Of a stretch of DNA of 42,888 bases, positions 24,738 to 34,487 are shown one piece after another. Origin of the DNA: Candidatus Eisenbacteria bacterium RBG_16_71_46. GTDB taxonomy: Bacteria > Eisenbacteria > RBG-16-71-46. The stretch's first letter is position 1, and every line of letters starts with the position of its first letter. The notes beneath the pieces were generated by a model that worked only from the letters and a program-made list of their open reading frames with translations, made no database searches and was not told the DNA's origin. The translations under genes were made by a program, and so were the position numbers. The stretch covers positions 1-42,888 of the forward strand of contig MFFQ01000097.1 in the NCBI GenBank assembly GCA_001780165.1. Reading direction: 5' to 3'.

Positions 24738-24766
24738 ATCTTAGAAGGGCACCGACACGCGGTCAA
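24738..24766 (-). promoter_or_regulatory. Strong sigma-70-like promoter of the bsh operon
   Basis: TTGACC (24761-24766), exactly 17 bp, then TAAGAT (24738-24743), the best promoter match in the window. It overlaps the stop codon of the upstream gene (24763), so bshC is transcribed independently of it. Confidence 0.7.
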
Positions 24767-25407
24767 CCGCGCGCGTGCCCGCCAAATGCCGCCCGCCAGG
24801 CGCGCGCCACGCCCGATCGCGCCGCGGCCTCCGCCCGCCGCCGGCCGGCCACGAACGCGCGCCGCACCTCGCGCGGGCGAGCGCCGAGCCGGCGCGCGCC
24901 GAGCAGGTGGCTGACGAGTTGACGCTCCCAGCCGCCCGCCGCGAGCACCGCCACCGCGGCCAGCTCGCGCTCGCGCTCTCCGAGCGCCGGCCGCGACAGG
25001 ACCCGGCCGTAGCCCTGCTCGATCATCCACCGGGCGAGATCGGGATGGAGTGCGCGCACGCTCCTCACGAGCCGCGGGTAGACCGGGCCGTAAACCCGGC
25101 GGCACAGCGCCTCCCCACGCCGCTTCCAGTCGGCGACCCCGCCCTCGCGCACCGGTCGCGCACGGCCGGGCCACGCCTCGCCCAGCACGCGCATCGCTTC
25201 GAGCGCCGCGGGGTAGCCGGCATGGAGCACCAGCATCAGGCCGACCTCCTCCGCCGCGGCGCGCGGGCAGCCCGCGCGGCGCGCCGCGGCGAGCGCGCGG
25301 CGCCCGGCGGCGGCGTCGCGGCGCGTCAGGGCGGCGGCGAAGTCGAGCAGGGCGCCGAACCCGCGCACGCCGGTTGCGGCCGAGCGCAATGTGCTTGACG
25401 CTCCCAT
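24763..25407 (-). CDS. Carboxymuconolactone decarboxylase-like (AhpD-fold) protein
   Basis: 214 residues, all-helical. The C-terminal two-thirds matches the CMD domain: WMIEQGYGRVLSRPALGERERELAAVAVLAAGGWERQLVSHLLGARRLGARPREVRRAF (about residues 128-188). The N-terminal part repeats a similar helical pattern (EEVGLMLVLHAGYPAALEAMRVL), suggesting two CMD halves. The CxxC of AhpD is absent, so peroxidase-reducing activity is unlikely. Decarboxylase function is unproven and many such proteins are uncharacterised. The ATG follows a TAGTGT -10 by 9 nt. It is divergent from tldD and lies just before the bsh operon on the same strand. Confidence 0.85.
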   Translation of the reverse strand: MGASSTLRSAATGVRGFGALLDFAAALTRRDAAAGRRALAAARRAGCPRAAAEEVGLMLVLHAGYPAALEAMRVLGEAWPGRARPVREGGVADWKRRGEALCRRVYGPVYPRLVRSVRALHPDLARWMIEQGYGRVLSRPALGERERELAAVAVLAAGGWERQLVSHLLGARRLGARPREVRRAFVAGRRRAEAAARSGVARAWRAAFGGHARG

Positions 25408-25445
25408 GGGGGTTGGACACTATCGGCGCGCCCCCGCGCCCACAA
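25395..25445. promoter_or_regulatory. Overlapping divergent promoters (CMD-like gene and tldD)
   Basis: Minus strand: TTGTGG (25440-25445), 17 bp, TAGTGT (25417-25422), then 9 nt to the ATG at 25407. Plus strand: TTGACG (25395-25400), 17 bp, CACTAT (25418-25423), then a 46-nt leader to tldD with AGGAG before its ATG. The two -10 boxes are the two strands of the same bases, so polymerase can bind in only one direction at a time. Confidence 0.5.
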
Positions 25446-25469
25446 GCACGCCCCCGCACAGGAGTCGCC

Positions 25470-26918
25470 ATGGACGACGTAATCGACCGCGCCCTCAACG
25501 GCGCCGAGCTGGCCGGGGCCGGTTACGCCGACGTCCGCGTGGTCGAGGCGCGCGACCAGATGATCGAGGTCAAGAACCGGCGCGTGAGCGCGCTGCAGGA
25601 AGGCGCGAGCAGCGGAATCGGGGTGCGCGTGCTGGTGGACGGGGCGTGGGGCTTCGCCGCCGCGGCCGAGCTGAGCGGGGCGGCCGCCGAGTCCGCCGCC
25701 CGCCTCGCCTGCCGCGTGGCGCGGGCCGCCGCGCGTCACCGGCGCGAGCCGGTGGTGCTCGCCCCGCTCCCGGCCGTCACCGCCCGCTACGCGACGCCGG
25801 TGACGGTCGACCCGTTCGACGTCCCGCTGGCCGACAAGATCGCGCTACTCCAGGAAGCGACCGCCGCGCTCGAGCGCGAGCCCGCGGTCAAGGTGGCGCG
25901 GGGCGGCATGCAATTCTGGGAGGAGCGCAAGCGCTTCGCCTCCACCGCCGGCGCGCGCATCGAGCAGAAGGTGGTGCATTCCGGGGCGGGCATCGCCGCC
26001 TGGGCGGTCGGTCCCGACGACGTGCAGGTGCGCTCCTACCCCAACTCCTTCGGCGGGCACTACGAGGCCGCCGGCTACGAGCTGATCACACGCCTCGATC
26101 TGCGGGGGCACGCGGCCGAGACCGCCGCCACGGCCGCGGCGCTGCTCGCGGCACCCCCCTGCCCCGCGGGCGAGACCACCGTGATCCTCGACGGTTCGCA
26201 GATGAGCCTCCAGATCCACGAGTCGTGCGGGCATCCGACCGAGCTCGACCGCGCGCTCGGCCACGAGGCCAACTTCGCCGGCACCTCGTTCCTCGCCCCC
26301 GACCAGCTCGGCGCCCTGCGCTACGGCTCCGCGTGCGTGAGCATCGTGGCCGACGCCACGGCGCCGCGCGGGCTCGGCACCTTCGGGTTCGACGACGAGG
26401 GCGTCCCGGCGCAGAAGGTGGACCTGGTGCGGGCCGGGCGCTTCGTCGGGTTCCTTACCTCGCGCGAGACCGCCGGGCGCCTGGGCCAGACCTCGAACGG
26501 TACCATGCGCGCCGAGTCCTGGTCGTGCATCCCGCTCATTCGCATGACCAACATCAACCTCGAACCGGGCACCTGGACGCTCGACGATCTGCTCGCCGAC
26601 ACCGATGACGGCATCCTCATGGCGACCAACCGCTCGTGGTCGATCGACGACAAGCGCTACAACTTCCAGTTCGGCACCGAAGTCGGATGGGAGATCCGCC
26701 ACGGCCGGCGCGGGCGGCTGCTCAAGAACTGCACCTACACCGGGATCACGCCCGACTTCTGGAACCGCTGCGACGCGGTGTGCGACATCTCCGACTGGGA
26801 GATTTGGGGCACGCCCAATTGCGGCAAGGGCCAGCCGATGCAGGTCATGCGCACGGCGCAGGGGGCATCCTCAGCGCGGTTTCGCGGGGTCCAGGTCGGC
26901 GTGGGATACGGCCGATGA
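25470..26918 (+). CDS. tldD: TldD-family metalloprotease subunit
   Basis: 482 residues. TldD/TldE form a heterodimeric metalloprotease that processes modified peptides and unfolded chains. The zinc-binding motif H250-E-S-C-G-H255 is in a SLQIHESCGHPTELDR context; ALGHEANFAGTSF, GRLGQTSNGTMRAESW and DDGILMATNRSWSIDDKRYNFQFGTE are family-typical, and C-terminal cysteines are present. The N-terminal domain (1-110) has EVKNRRVSALQEGASSGIGVRVLVDGAWGFA. The ATG at 25470 has CAGGAG 6 nt upstream; longer frames upstream are not used. The gene overlaps tldE in ATGA, consistent with stoichiometric synthesis. Confidence 0.95.
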   Translation: MDDVIDRALNGAELAGAGYADVRVVEARDQMIEVKNRRVSALQEGASSGIGVRVLVDGAWGFAAAAELSGAAAESAARLACRVARAAARHRREPVVLAPLPAVTARYATPVTVDPFDVPLADKIALLQEATAALEREPAVKVARGGMQFWEERKRFASTAGARIEQKVVHSGAGIAAWAVGPDDVQVRSYPNSFGGHYEAAGYELITRLDLRGHAAETAATAAALLAAPPCPAGETTVILDGSQMSLQIHESCGHPTELDRALGHEANFAGTSFLAPDQLGALRYGSACVSIVADATAPRGLGTFGFDDEGVPAQKVDLVRAGRFVGFLTSRETAGRLGQTSNGTMRAESWSCIPLIRMTNINLEPGTWTLDDLLADTDDGILMATNRSWSIDDKRYNFQFGTEVGWEIRHGRRGRLLKNCTYTGITPDFWNRCDAVCDISDWEIWGTPNCGKGQPMQVMRTAQGASSARFRGVQVGVGYGR

Positions 26919-28318
26919 GCCCGTCGCGGACGCGCCGGGCGCCGGGTGCTGCGGCCGGGCCCGTGGCCGGTCCACCGCTCTCACGCGACGAGGCGCGCGG
27001 CATGCTCGAGGAGGCGCTGGCGATGTCGGCGGCCGATCACACCGAGGTGCTGCTCGAGGCCACGCGCGGGAGTCTCACCCGTTTCGCCAACAACCAGATC
27101 CACCAGAGCGTCACCGCCGAGAACCACGTCCTGACCCTGCGGGCGACGGTGGGCCGGCGGTCGGGGATGGCCTCGACGAATCGCCTCGATTCGAGCGCCC
27201 TGCGCCAGGTGGCGGACCGCGCGCTGGCGCTGGCGCGCCTCTCCCCCGAGGATCCCGAGCTGCCCGAGCCGGCCCCCGCGGCCGAGCCGCCGGCGCTCGA
27301 GGCGTTCGTCGCCGCCACCGCGGCCTCCGATCCCGAAGGGCGCGCCGCGGCCGTGGGTCCGGTGCTGGAGGCCGCCGCCGCGAGTGGCTTCGAGGCCGCC
27401 GGGGCGCTCAGCGCCTCGAGCGCGGCGATCGCCATCGCCAACACGCGCGGGCTGTTCGCCTACCAGCCCGAAACCTCGGCCCGCTTCACCTGCACCGTGT
27501 ACGGCGGCGATTCGAGCGGCTGGGTGGACCGCCACCGCCGCGACCTGCCGGCGCTCGACACCGAGCGCCTCGGCCGCATCGCGGTGGACAAGGCCGAGCG
27601 CTCGCGCGACCCGTCGCCGTTCGAGCCCGGACCCACCACGGTAGTGCTGGAGCCGAGTGCCGTAGCCGAGCTGGTGAGCTTCCTCGCCGTCCTCGGCCTC
27701 GGCGCCCAGAGCGAGCAGGAGGGCCGGTCGTTCCTCGCCGGCCGCATCGGCGAGCGCATCACCGGTGAGCGCGTGACCCTGGTGGACGACGCCTACGACC
27801 CGCGCGGGTTCGGCCGGCCGTTCGACTTCGAGGGCACGCCGCGGCGACGGGTCACGACGATCGAGCGCGGTATCGCGCGGGCCGTGGTCCACGACCGGCG
27901 CACCGCCGCGCGCGCGGGGGTCGAGAGCACCGGACACGCCGGGCACCCGCCCGCGACCGAGGGCCCGCTTCCGGCGAGCCTGGTGCTCGAGCCGGGTGAC
28001 CTCTCGCTCGAGGATCTCATCGCGTCGACCGCGCGCGGCGTCCTGGTGACGCGCTTCTGGTACAACCGGGTGGTGGACCCACGCCGCACCCTGATCACGG
28101 GCATGACGCGCGACGGCACCTTCCTCATCGAGGACGGCCGGATCGTGCGCGGAGTGCGCAATCTCCGCTTCAATGAAAGCGTGCTCGGCGTGCTCGAGCG
28201 CGCCGAGGCGTGGGGCCGCGAGGCCGAGCCCACGGTGTTCGACGACGCCGGCCTGTGCGTGGTCGCCCCAGCGCTCAAGGTCCGCGATTTTTGCTTCACC
28301 GGCGTGAGCCCTTCCTGA
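26915..28318 (+). CDS. tldE: TldE/PmbA-family partner of TldD
   Basis: 467 residues. Same fold as TldD but without the HExxxH zinc motif, as expected for the non-catalytic subunit. Typical parts are RFANNQIHQSVTAENHVLTLRATVGRR (40-75), TRGLFAYQPETSARFTCTVYGGDSSGW, LVDDAYDPRGFGRPFDFEGTPRRRVTTIERG, LEDLIASTARGVLVTRFWYNRVVDPRRT and ALKVRDFCFTGVS at the end. The N-terminus (1-28) is a low-complexity Arg/Ala/Pro segment. The start ATG overlaps the tldD stop. Confidence 0.94.
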   Translation: MSPSRTRRAPGAAAGPVAGPPLSRDEARGMLEEALAMSAADHTEVLLEATRGSLTRFANNQIHQSVTAENHVLTLRATVGRRSGMASTNRLDSSALRQVADRALALARLSPEDPELPEPAPAAEPPALEAFVAATAASDPEGRAAAVGPVLEAAAASGFEAAGALSASSAAIAIANTRGLFAYQPETSARFTCTVYGGDSSGWVDRHRRDLPALDTERLGRIAVDKAERSRDPSPFEPGPTTVVLEPSAVAELVSFLAVLGLGAQSEQEGRSFLAGRIGERITGERVTLVDDAYDPRGFGRPFDFEGTPRRRVTTIERGIARAVVHDRRTAARAGVESTGHAGHPPATEGPLPASLVLEPGDLSLEDLIASTARGVLVTRFWYNRVVDPRRTLITGMTRDGTFLIEDGRIVRGVRNLRFNESVLGVLERAEAWGREAEPTVFDDAGLCVVAPALKVRDFCFTGVSPS

Positions 28319-28328
28319 GCCCCCGCCC

Positions 28329-29492
28329 GTGAGCGGCGCCCCGACCCCCGACGAGGTCCGCCAGACCGCGGTCCACGCGATCTGGACCTTTCCCTCGATC
28401 CTCGGCAGCGCCTTCGTGCTCGCATGGGGCGCGGAGGCCGCCCAGTTCTACATCTCACAGGGCCTGGCCCTGGCAATGCTCGCGTGGCTCCAGACCCTGC
28501 CCGAATTCGCGGTCGAGGCGGTGATCGCGTGGGAACGCGACATCCCGCTCATGACCGCCAATTTCACGGGAGCGTTGCGTCTCCTCACCGGCGTGGGCTG
28601 GCCGATGATCTGGATCGTGTTCGCGGTCTCGCACCGGCGCCGCGGCAAGCGTGACCCCTGGCCCCACATCGAGCTCGAGCGCGAGCACGCCGCCGAGGTC
28701 GTCGGGCTGGTCCCACCGCTCGCCTACTTCGCCTGGATCGTGTTCAAGGGCACACTCGACTGCGTGGACGCCGCGGTGCTCGTCCTGCTCTACGCCGCCT
28801 ACATGGTGCTCCTCCAGCGACTGCCCAAGCGGGACGCCGAAGACGTCGAGGACGTCGCCGGCGTGGCGCGCGCCGTACTGCGCCTCGATTCACCGCGGCG
28901 TCAGATGGCGATCGTGGGCCTGTTCGTCATCGGCGGGGTTGGTCTCTACCTCACCGCCCACCCGTTCCTCGAGAGCATGAAGGCGGTCGCCGTGAGTCTC
29001 GGCGTCTCGCAGTTCGTTTTCGTGCAGTGGGTGGCGCCGTTCCTCTCGGAGTTCCCGGAGAAGACCAGTGCATTCTACTGGGCGCGCCGCCGCGGCAAGG
29101 CGAGCATGGCGCTCATGAACATGGTGTCCTCGAACGTCAACCAGTGGACGGTGCTCGCCGCGATGATCCCGGTGGTCTACTCGCTCTCGGTCGGCCACGT
29201 CGCCGCCGTGCCGATGCACGAGCACCGGGTCGAGCTCATGCTCACGCTGCTCCAGAGCGCCCTCGGCGTCGTGCTCTTGTCGAACTTCACCTTTCACGCC
29301 TACGAGGCGCTGGGCCTCTTCCTGCTGTGGCTCGCCCAGTTTCTGGTGCCCGGATGGCGCGAGGAGGTGTCGGTGATCTACGCCGTGTGGCTGGTGCTCG
29401 AGCTGGGCTCCGCGGTGTGGCGCCCGGGCCGCCTGCGCGCCTTCGCGGTGCTCCCTGCGCTGTGGCGCGAGGGCGGCCGCGCGCCCCGCTAG
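28329..29492 (+). CDS. Cation/Ca2+ exchanger-like (CaCA-superfamily) membrane protein
   Basis: 387 residues with about ten hydrophobic segments in two inverted halves. Each half holds one alpha-repeat-like motif: TLPEFAVEAVIAW (residues 56-68) in the first and APFLSEFPEKTSAFYWARR followed by ALMNMVSSNVNQW in the second. The acidic residues in these motifs (LPE, SEFPE) are the ion-binding carboxylates of Na+/Ca2+ and cation/H+ exchangers. Transported ion unknown. The gene begins (GTG) 10 nt after tldE and is probably co-transcribed with tldDE. It stops with TAG at 29490-29492, the first triplet of repeat copy 4. Confidence 0.85.
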   Translation: MSGAPTPDEVRQTAVHAIWTFPSILGSAFVLAWGAEAAQFYISQGLALAMLAWLQTLPEFAVEAVIAWERDIPLMTANFTGALRLLTGVGWPMIWIVFAVSHRRRGKRDPWPHIELEREHAAEVVGLVPPLAYFAWIVFKGTLDCVDAAVLVLLYAAYMVLLQRLPKRDAEDVEDVAGVARAVLRLDSPRRQMAIVGLFVIGGVGLYLTAHPFLESMKAVAVSLGVSQFVFVQWVAPFLSEFPEKTSAFYWARRRGKASMALMNMVSSNVNQWTVLAAMIPVVYSLSVGHVAAVPMHEHRVELMLTLLQSALGVVLLSNFTFHAYEALGLFLLWLAQFLVPGWREEVSVIYAVWLVLELGSAVWRPGRLRAFAVLPALWREGGRAPR

Positions 29493-29637
29493 GCTCCGTC
29501 CGCAAACGCCCGAGGGCAAGGCGTCGCGGTCGAGCGACGAGCGCAGTCGTGGCCGACCACGCGGCGCGTGGTGCCCGGCCACGTCGGAGCGAGGAGCCGA
29601 CCGCGCAACGCAGCCCGCGGGCGTTTGCGGACGGAGC

Positions 29638-29640
<3 letters not shown>
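29490..29640. repeat. Palindromic intergenic element, copy 4 (complete, between convergent genes)
   Basis: 151 bp. The tips are perfect mirror images for 23 bases: TAGGCTCCGTCCGCAAAC then GCCCG on the plus strand, and the same on the minus strand from the other end. Each tip TAG is the stop codon of one flanking gene (exchanger on plus, murJ on minus). The center holds CGTGGCC-GACCACGC/GCGTGGT-GCCCGGCCACG. The section between outer and inner stems is asymmetric and would form an internal loop. It may serve as a bidirectional terminator here. Confidence 0.93.
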
Positions 29641-31236
<1,596 letters not shown>

Positions 31237-31253
31237 GCCGCCACCGCCGCGCG

Positions 31254-31282
31254 TTGCGGTGCCGTGAGGCGCGTGCTAGCGT
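31254..31282 (+). promoter_or_regulatory. Leaderless-type promoter of uppP
   Basis: TTGCGG (31254-31259), 17 bp, TAGCGT (31277-31282, preceded by TGC), then 8 nt to the ATG at 31291. Confidence 0.55.
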
Positions 31283-31290
31283 GCCGCGCC

Positions 31291-32079
31291 ATGTCTCTCG
31301 CCCAGGCGGCACTGCTCGGGGCGCTCCAAGGCATCACCGAGTTCCTGCCGATCTCGAGCAGCGCCCATCTGTTCGCGATCCCGACGCTCCTGGGCTGGTC
31401 GTACGCGGGCCTGGCGTTCGACGTCGCGCTCCACTGGGGAACCCTGCTCGCCCTGCTCATCGCCTTCTGGCGCGACTGGTGGGGCCTGGTGCGCGACGCG
31501 GTCTCGCGCGACGGCGCGCGACGGCGTGCCGCCCACATCGTCTGGCTCAAGCTGGCCGCGGCCTCGGTCCCGGCGGCGGTCGCGGGCGTCCTGCTCCAGG
31601 ATGCCGCCGAGACCCTGCTGCGCTCCCTGCCGCTGCAGGCCGCGATGCTGTTCCTCTTCGGATTCCTGCTGTGGTGGGTCGATCGCGTGCGCCCGATGCG
31701 CGCCGGGGCCCTGGTGCCGGGCTGGGGCAGTTGCATGCTGGTCGGGGCGGCACAGGCGCTGGCCCTGGTCCCCGGGGTGTCGCGCTCGGGCATCACCATG
31801 ACCGCGGGGCGCGCGGCCGGGACCGATCGGGTGGGAGCCGCGCGCTTCGCCTTCCTGCTCGGGGTGCCGATCACCTTCGGCGCCGGACTGATCGAATTGC
31901 GCCACCTCTCCCCCGGCGTACCGCTCGGGGTGCTCGCGATGGGGGTGGTTTCCGCCGCCGTGGTCGGCATCATTGCCATCCGTGGCCTCATCCGCTGGCT
32001 TTCGGGCGCGGGCTTCGGCGTCTTCTTCCTCTACCGCACCGCGTTCGCCATCTTCATCCTGCTGCTCTCCCGCCGCTAG
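31291..32079 (+). CDS. uppP: Undecaprenyl-diphosphatase UppP (BacA)
   Basis: 262 residues, polytopic. It recycles undecaprenyl-PP to the phosphate carrier used by murein and glycan synthesis. The two signature regions are intact: GALQGITEFLPISSSAHL (11-28, with the catalytic Glu and Ser residues) and VPGVSRSGITMTAGRAAG (about 161-178, with the catalytic Arg). It is divergent from murJ, which acts on the same lipid carrier cycle. No Shine-Dalgarno; the start is fixed by the promoter only 8 nt upstream. Confidence 0.96.
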   Translation: MSLAQAALLGALQGITEFLPISSSAHLFAIPTLLGWSYAGLAFDVALHWGTLLALLIAFWRDWWGLVRDAVSRDGARRRAAHIVWLKLAAASVPAAVAGVLLQDAAETLLRSLPLQAAMLFLFGFLLWWVDRVRPMRAGALVPGWGSCMLVGAAQALALVPGVSRSGITMTAGRAAGTDRVGAARFAFLLGVPITFGAGLIELRHLSPGVPLGVLAMGVVSAAVVGIIAIRGLIRWLSGAGFGVFFLYRTAFAIFILLLSRR

Positions 32080-32223
32080 GTTCGATCCGGCACAGCCCGA
32101 CGGAGGCAATGCCCGGTCGCTCCTCGCCGCGAAGCATCCCGCGGAGTCGTCCCGCTCGTCGCTTCCCTGGCGCCCTGCGCTCGGTGTTCCAGACGAAACC
32201 TGGCCCGCCGCCGGCCCTCCCCG

Positions 32224-32841
32224 CTACCGCCCGCGATCCTTGCGCGTCATGCGGTCACCGAAGTAACGATTGAGCCGCTCGCGCAGCGCGATGCGGGCGC
32301 GATGGAGGCGGGACTTCACCGCCGCCACGGATAGCTCGAGCACCTCGGCGACCTCGGCGTTCGAGAGCCCCTCGACGTCGCGCAGCACGAACACCGTGCG
32401 CAGCTCCTCGGGCAGCCGCTGGATGCCCTCGGCCATGACCTCGCGGGTCTCGGCGTCGAGCAGGTCCTGCACCGGCTGGGTCGACCAGTCGGGCAGCTGC
32501 AGGGTCTCGGCGTCCTCGTCGTTGCTCTGGGACTGGTCGAGCGAGAAGTGGTCGTCGCGCCGCTTGCGGTACTTCATCAGGCTGGCGTTGGTCGCGATAC
32601 GGTAGAGCCAGGTCGAGAAGGTGGATTCGGCCTTGAATTTCTTGAGCCCGCGGTAGGCCGAGAGGAAGGCGTCCTGAAGCGCCTCCGCCGCGTCGTCCTC
32701 CTGGCGCAGGATCTTGAACGACAGGCGGAAGACCTTGTCGCGATAGCGGCGCACCAGCTCGTCGAATGCGCGGTTGTCGCTGGCCTGCGCGAGGCGCACC
32801 AGTTCCGCGTCGTCTCGTACGCCGTACTCGACCGACTTCAC
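32224..32841 (-). CDS. ECF-type RNA polymerase sigma factor (RpoE-like)
   Basis: 205 residues. Sigma region 2 (about 25-92) has FDELVRRYRDKVFRLSFKIL, DAAEALQDAFLSAYRGLKKF and STFSTWLYRIATNASLMKYRKR. Region 4 (about 140-195) has LPEELRTVFVLRDVEGLSNAEVAEVLELSVAAVKSRLHRARIAL. The acidic linker (SLDQSQSNDEDAETLQLPDW) is usual for this group. No zinc-binding anti-sigma gene follows: only 144 bp separate it from convergent uppP. The GTG start overlaps the amidohydrolase stop in GTGA, so the sigma factor is translated from the metabolic-enzyme mRNA. Confidence 0.93.
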   Translation of the reverse strand: MKSVEYGVRDDAELVRLAQASDNRAFDELVRRYRDKVFRLSFKILRQEDDAAEALQDAFLSAYRGLKKFKAESTFSTWLYRIATNASLMKYRKRRDDHFSLDQSQSNDEDAETLQLPDWSTQPVQDLLDAETREVMAEGIQRLPEELRTVFVLRDVEGLSNAEVAEVLELSVAAVKSRLHRARIALRERLNRYFGDRMTRKDRGR

Positions 32842-34487
32842 CGCCGTCCCCGCCCCATGGCCACGGCCACGCCGGCACCGGCCGCGGCCCCGGATCGCGC
32901 GGCACTCTCGTAAGCCACGTCCCCCGCCACCAGCGTCATCATCGGGGCCGCCTCGTGCAGTGACCCGGCGGGCAGCGCGTGGAGGTCGGCGTCCCACACC
33001 ACCAGGTCGGCCTCGAGGCCCGCGGCGAGCCGGCCGAGCCGCGGCCAGCTCCCCGCCAGTCGCGCGCCGCCCTCGGTGTAGGCGCCGAGCGCCTCATCGA
33101 GCGTCAGCCGCTCCGCCGGCAGGAACCCGCCGCCGGGCCGTCCATCCGCGCGCTGGCGGGTCACGGCGGCATGGAGCCCCGCGGCCACCGAGGGGCTCTC
33201 GACCGGCGCATCGGAGCCGAAGGCGAGCCTGGCGCCCGCCGCGAACAGGGTCCGCCATGGATACGCGCGCTCGCGGCGGGTGTGCCAGTGACGCTCCACC
33301 AGGTCGAGATCGGCGGTGCAGTGCAGCGGCTGCAGGCTCGCCGCCACCCCGAGGTTTGCGAAGCGGGGCCGGTCGGCCGGATCGAGGAGCTGAACGTGCT
33401 CGATGCGCGAGGGCAGCGCCGGACGGGCGGCGAGCGCCCCCGCCGCCTCGAAGGCATCGAGCGCCGAGCGCACGGCGCGGTCGCCGATCGCATGGATCGC
33501 CACCGCCAGGCCGCCCGCCAGCGCCCGCTCCACGGTCGCCCGCAGCTCGGCCGGCGGGATCAGCTCCATGCCGCGTTCCGTGGTGCCGTCATAGGGCTCG
33601 AGCACGGCGGCGGTGCGCGAGCCGAGCGTGCCGTCGGCGAACAGCTTCACCGCGCCGATGCGGAAGACATCGTCGCCGATACCGCTTTCGAGTCCGAGTG
33701 CCAAGGCGGCGTCGAGCTGGGCGTGCGGTAGATGCATGAGCACGCGCAGGGGGGCCGCTCCCGCGCGCGCCACCGCACGCAGCGCGCGCAGGGCCTCGGC
33801 ACCCTCGAAATCGTGGACCGCGGTGATGCCGAACGCGTGCAGCCTGCCCACCGCCTGGGGCAGCAGCTCCGCATCGGCCGTGCCCGCCACCCCGGCCTCG
33901 AGGGCGGCGAATCGGCGCACGGCATGCTCGCGAACGACGCCCGTCGGCTCTCCCGCCGCATCGCGCTCGATCCTCCCGCCGCGGGGGTCGGGCGTGTCCC
34001 GGCTCACTCCCGCCGCGCGCAGCGCCGCGCTGTTCACCCACAGCGCGTGAAAGTCGTGGCTGTGGAGCAGCACTGGACGCTCGCCGCTCACCGCGTCGAG
34101 GACGCCGCGCTCCGGCGGCTCGTTCCAGAGGTTGGCATCCCAGCCGCGCCCGATCGCGGCCGTGGCGCCGGGGCGGCCGTCGAGCGCGCGCCGCACGCGC
34201 GCCAACGCCTCCGCCCGGGTCGCCGCCCCGGCCAGCGCGATCTGCGCCTGGGCCCGCGCCCAATGGAGCAGGTGCAGGTGCGCGTCGGTGATGCCGGGAG
34301 TGACGGTGGCCCCGCGCGCGTCCACCCGGCGCGTGCGCGGACCGGCGAGCGCCTCGAGCGCGCGCGTGCCGCCCACCGCGAGGATCCGCCCGCTCCCGAT
34401 CGCGATCCCGTCGGCGCCGGGCACCGGCGCGCCGTCCGACCACGGGCGGCCGTTCACGATCAGAAGGTCGGCTAGCGGCTCTCGCAT
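32838..34487 (-). CDS. YtcJ-like metal-dependent amidohydrolase (amidohydrolase 3)
   Basis: 549 residues. The TIM-barrel metal-binding motif H70-L-H72 is in TPGITDAHLHLLHW. Further ligands are in GRGWDANLWNE, LLHSHDFHALWVNS, HAIGDRAV, RIEHVQLLD and AFGSDAPVESPS. C-terminal ADLVVWDADLHALPA is the urease-type beta-sandwich return. Substrates of this group (N-substituted formamides, exoenzymes) are mostly unknown. The start overlaps the FAH-fold gene by 16 nt and the stop overlaps the sigma factor. The last about 20 residues are Ala/Gly-rich. Confidence 0.9.
   Translation of the reverse strand: MREPLADLLIVNGRPWSDGAPVPGADGIAIGSGRILAVGGTRALEALAGPRTRRVDARGATVTPGITDAHLHLLHWARAQAQIALAGAATRAEALARVRRALDGRPGATAAIGRGWDANLWNEPPERGVLDAVSGERPVLLHSHDFHALWVNSAALRAAGVSRDTPDPRGGRIERDAAGEPTGVVREHAVRRFAALEAGVAGTADAELLPQAVGRLHAFGITAVHDFEGAEALRALRAVARAGAAPLRVLMHLPHAQLDAALALGLESGIGDDVFRIGAVKLFADGTLGSRTAAVLEPYDGTTERGMELIPPAELRATVERALAGGLAVAIHAIGDRAVRSALDAFEAAGALAARPALPSRIEHVQLLDPADRPRFANLGVAASLQPLHCTADLDLVERHWHTRRERAYPWRTLFAAGARLAFGSDAPVESPSVAAGLHAAVTRQRADGRPGGGFLPAERLTLDEALGAYTEGGARLAGSWPRLGRLAAGLEADLVVWDADLHALPAGSLHEAAPMMTLVAGDVAYESAARSGAAAGAGVAVAMGRGRR

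Noticed and set aside
24641-25498. 285-residue minus-strand frame covering the CMD-like gene and promoter
   Set aside because: Shadow frame; only its last 28 codons after the mapped promoter were kept as a tentative uORF.
32074-32100. tRNA-like T-loop string GGTTCGATCC after uppP
   Set aside because: No flanking T-stem complementarity, acceptor stem or anticodon arm can be drawn.
32080-32223. A small anti-sigma gene after the ECF sigma factor
   Set aside because: No minus-strand frame with a zinc-finger HxxxCxxC pattern or a membrane segment fits in the 144 bp.
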